Positions 33,215-34,876 of a DNA stretch of 34,876 nt are shown here, one piece after another. A program made the position numbers and the translations under genes. Origin of the DNA: an uncultured Methanobrevibacter sp. (GTDB lineage Archaea > Methanobacteriota > Methanobacteria > Methanobacteriales > Methanobacteriaceae); assembly GCF_937898925.1 (NCBI RefSeq), contig NZ_CALDKF010000035.1:1-34876 (forward strand). Reading direction: 5' to 3'. The notes under the pieces were generated by a model. The model ran no database searches. It saw only the letters and a program-made list of their open reading frames with translations, and was not told the DNA's origin. How positions within the stretch are numbered: the stretch's first letter is position 1; each line of letters opens with the position of its first letter.

Positions 33215-34633
33215 TCAATTCCAGAAATTATTTTCATCAGTGATGCCTATATTACTTGCCCTGAAAAGAGGGATTTTTCCAAGTTTCTTCTGATGCTCAT
33301 AATCCTTTAGACAATCTATTGCAACCTTACCCATAGCAACACAAGTCGGCAGGTTGATAAGTGTCATAAGTCCCATTGTGATGTCAGCCATAGCCCAAGC
33401 AACATCCATAGGAACAATAGCTCCAACAAAAACAATCACTGTAGCAAGTATATGGAATATTCTCATGAAGTTCCTGGAAGGCTCTTTCTTTTTATTTAAG
33501 AAGATCAATGCATTGTCAACATAATAGAGATTTCCAATCAATGTTGTGAATGCAAATAGAACCATTGCGATTGTAATGAACATAGGTCCAGCAGTGCCAA
33601 AAACTGAGGAAATGGCGTTTTGCACATATGGAGCACCGGAAACAGACACATCTCTTGCAACTCCAGTGGACAAGCACATAAGTGCAGTAGCTGTACATAA
33701 AAGCAAGGTGTCTATATAAACAGACAATGTTTGCACAAGCCCTTGTTTTGCAGGATGTGATACATCTGCAGAAGCTGAAGCGTTTGGAGCAGAACCTACA
33801 CCTGCTTCGTTTGAGAACAATCCTCTTTTAATACCGTAAACCAAACATGATCCTGCAAAACCTCCTGCTATTGAAGTGAAATTAAATGCGTCCTGGAAAA
33901 TCAAGAGGAACATGGAAGGAACATTTTGGATATTCAATAGGATTACAATTAAAGCTACAAAAATATAAGAAACACCCATAAGTGGCACGATTGTACTTGT
34001 AACCCTAACAATCCTATTGCCTCCTCCAAGAAGGCAATACCCGGTTATGATAGCAAGTGCAGCGCCTATCATGATTGGAGTACTTGATGGATTATAAAAT
34101 GAATACTCAATGAATGTGGATTGAAGGTTGTAAGAACACAAGAGATTAAATCCTACTGCATAGGTGGCAATTAAACATATGCAAAAGAGAATAGCTATCC
34201 TAGGCTTTTTCCATCCCTCCTCAATATAATAAGCGGGACCTCCATACATATGGCCATTGGAATCTAATCTTTTATAGATTTGAGCTAAAGTACTTTCAAT
34301 GAATGCAGAAGATGCACCGATGATACACATTACCCACATCCAGAAGCACGCCCCAGGACCACCGAGACAAATTGCTGTAGACACTCCTATAATGTTACCG
34401 GTTCCAACCCTTGATGCAGTGGATACCAGCATCGCTTGCAAGGAAGAGACAGAATCATCTGCCGGCCTTTCAAACAATATCCTTAGGGATTCGGGAAATA
34501 ATCTGATCTGCACTCCCTTAGTATAGATAGTGAAGTACAACCCAGCTAAAGCCATGACAATAATTAAAATAGGAAAATACATAATATTGTCAATTTCATT
34601 TAATAAATATACTAAATCAAACATAAACATCAT
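33215..34633 (-). CDS. Sodium:alanine/glycine symporter family (AGCS) protein
   Basis: A 472-residue polytopic membrane transporter that moves alanine or glycine with Na+ or H+. The AGCS signature is clear at residues about 65-95: SLQAMLVSTASRVGTGNIIG followed by GGPGACFWMW. Further family marks are YGGPAYYIEEGW, GIKRGLFSNEAGVGSAP and the late TLIGNLYYVDNA. About ten or eleven hydrophobic segments can be counted. Several ATGs lie close together at the start and no strong ribosome binding site is seen, so the N-terminus is uncertain by a few residues. The last 243 bases of the window, upstream of it, are very AT-rich and hold its promoter; I see no gene there. Specificity within the family cannot be read. 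Confidence 0.92.
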   Translation of the reverse strand: MMFMFDLVYLLNEIDNIMYFPILIIVMALAGLYFTIYTKGVQIRLFPESLRILFERPADDSVSSLQAMLVSTASRVGTGNIIGVSTAICLGGPGACFWMWVMCIIGASSAFIESTLAQIYKRLDSNGHMYGGPAYYIEEGWKKPRIAILFCICLIATYAVGFNLLCSYNLQSTFIEYSFYNPSSTPIMIGAALAIITGYCLLGGGNRIVRVTSTIVPLMGVSYIFVALIVILLNIQNVPSMFLLIFQDAFNFTSIAGGFAGSCLVYGIKRGLFSNEAGVGSAPNASASADVSHPAKQGLVQTLSVYIDTLLLCTATALMCLSTGVARDVSVSGAPYVQNAISSVFGTAGPMFITIAMVLFAFTTLIGNLYYVDNALIFLNKKKEPSRNFMRIFHILATVIVFVGAIVPMDVAWAMADITMGLMTLINLPTCVAMGKVAIDCLKDYEHQKKLGKIPLFRASNIGITDENNFWN

Positions 34634-34876
34634 TTTTTAAAAATCTTTCTTAAGAATATTTTAGATTTTTGAATATAATAACCTATCTATGTTAAATCAT
34701 ATTATGTTAAAAATTCTTTTCTAATCATTGCAAAAGGAATTTGATAAATCATGATTTTTTTAATCAATTTTTTGAAAAATCTAAAAAATCAGACATTGAA
34801 TGAGTGGAGCAATAATCAATTATATATTAAATAAAAATAATAAATATAAATTAATATGATTTATTAATAATGTGAT

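Overview
The window looks like a chromosomal segment of a gut or rumen methanogen of the order Methanobacteriales, most likely Methanobrevibacter. The DNA is strongly AT-rich. It carries the F420-reducing hydrogenase operon in the order frhA-frhD-frhG-frhB, and four very large secreted adhesin-like beta-helix proteins of the kind expanded in Methanobrevibacter. It also has archaeal-type RNase P RNA, an archaeal initiator tRNA, a type II methionine aminopeptidase and an archaeal Get3-like ATPase. No CRISPR array, insertion sequence or prophage is visible.

Layout. Positions 1-2046 hold two biotin-precursor genes on the + strand (bioW, bioF), which converge on RNase P RNA (2068-2350, -). Positions 2496-3772 (-) hold a DUF2149 (ExbD-like) gene and a MotA/TolQ/ExbB channel gene. 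From about 3.8 to 23.5 kb, four adhesin-like genes all read on the - strand (3844-7764, 8153-11614, 14639-18895, 19238-23491). Between the second and third lie the initiator tRNA-Met, two small membrane-anchored coiled-coil genes and map (+). Next comes the frhADGB operon (27259 to 23725, -). A 524-base regulatory gap separates it from a divergent tandem pair of small exported proteins with Gly/Ser linkers and PepSY-like ends (27784-29109, +). Two tRNA-Arg genes follow. A DNA repair neighbourhood comes next (EndoQ-like, -; tag and DUF2115, +), then get3 (-) and an AGCS amino-acid/cation symporter (-).

How the genes work together. frhADGB encodes the H2:F420 oxidoreductase, with its maturation protease, that supplies reduced F420 for methanogenesis. 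The four adhesins share one architecture: signal peptide, acidic linker, and two or three beta-helix blocks, each opened by a recurring Tyr-Phe cap module. Three end in Lys-rich Ig-like repeats that could bind the cell wall. The fourth ends in a transmembrane helix with an acidic tail. The ExbB/DUF2149 pair lies 71 bases downstream of the first adhesin and looks like an ion-driven Tol/Exb-type motor in an organism without an outer membrane.

Most unusual signals. (1) A 162-residue array of seven-residue C-x-D-G repeats with 15 cysteines sits inside one adhesin beta-helix, apparently expanded from a single CxDG unit still present at the same place in the neighbouring adhesin. (2) Two DtxR/IdeR-like palindromes lie in the frhA upstream region. 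(3) frhA appears to start at a TTG codon. (4) FrhG has a charged Ala/Glu/Lys N-terminal extension of about 85 residues. (5) Several hairpin-plus-T-tract terminators are present. Family calls were made by reading and recalled family knowledge; no database search was possible.
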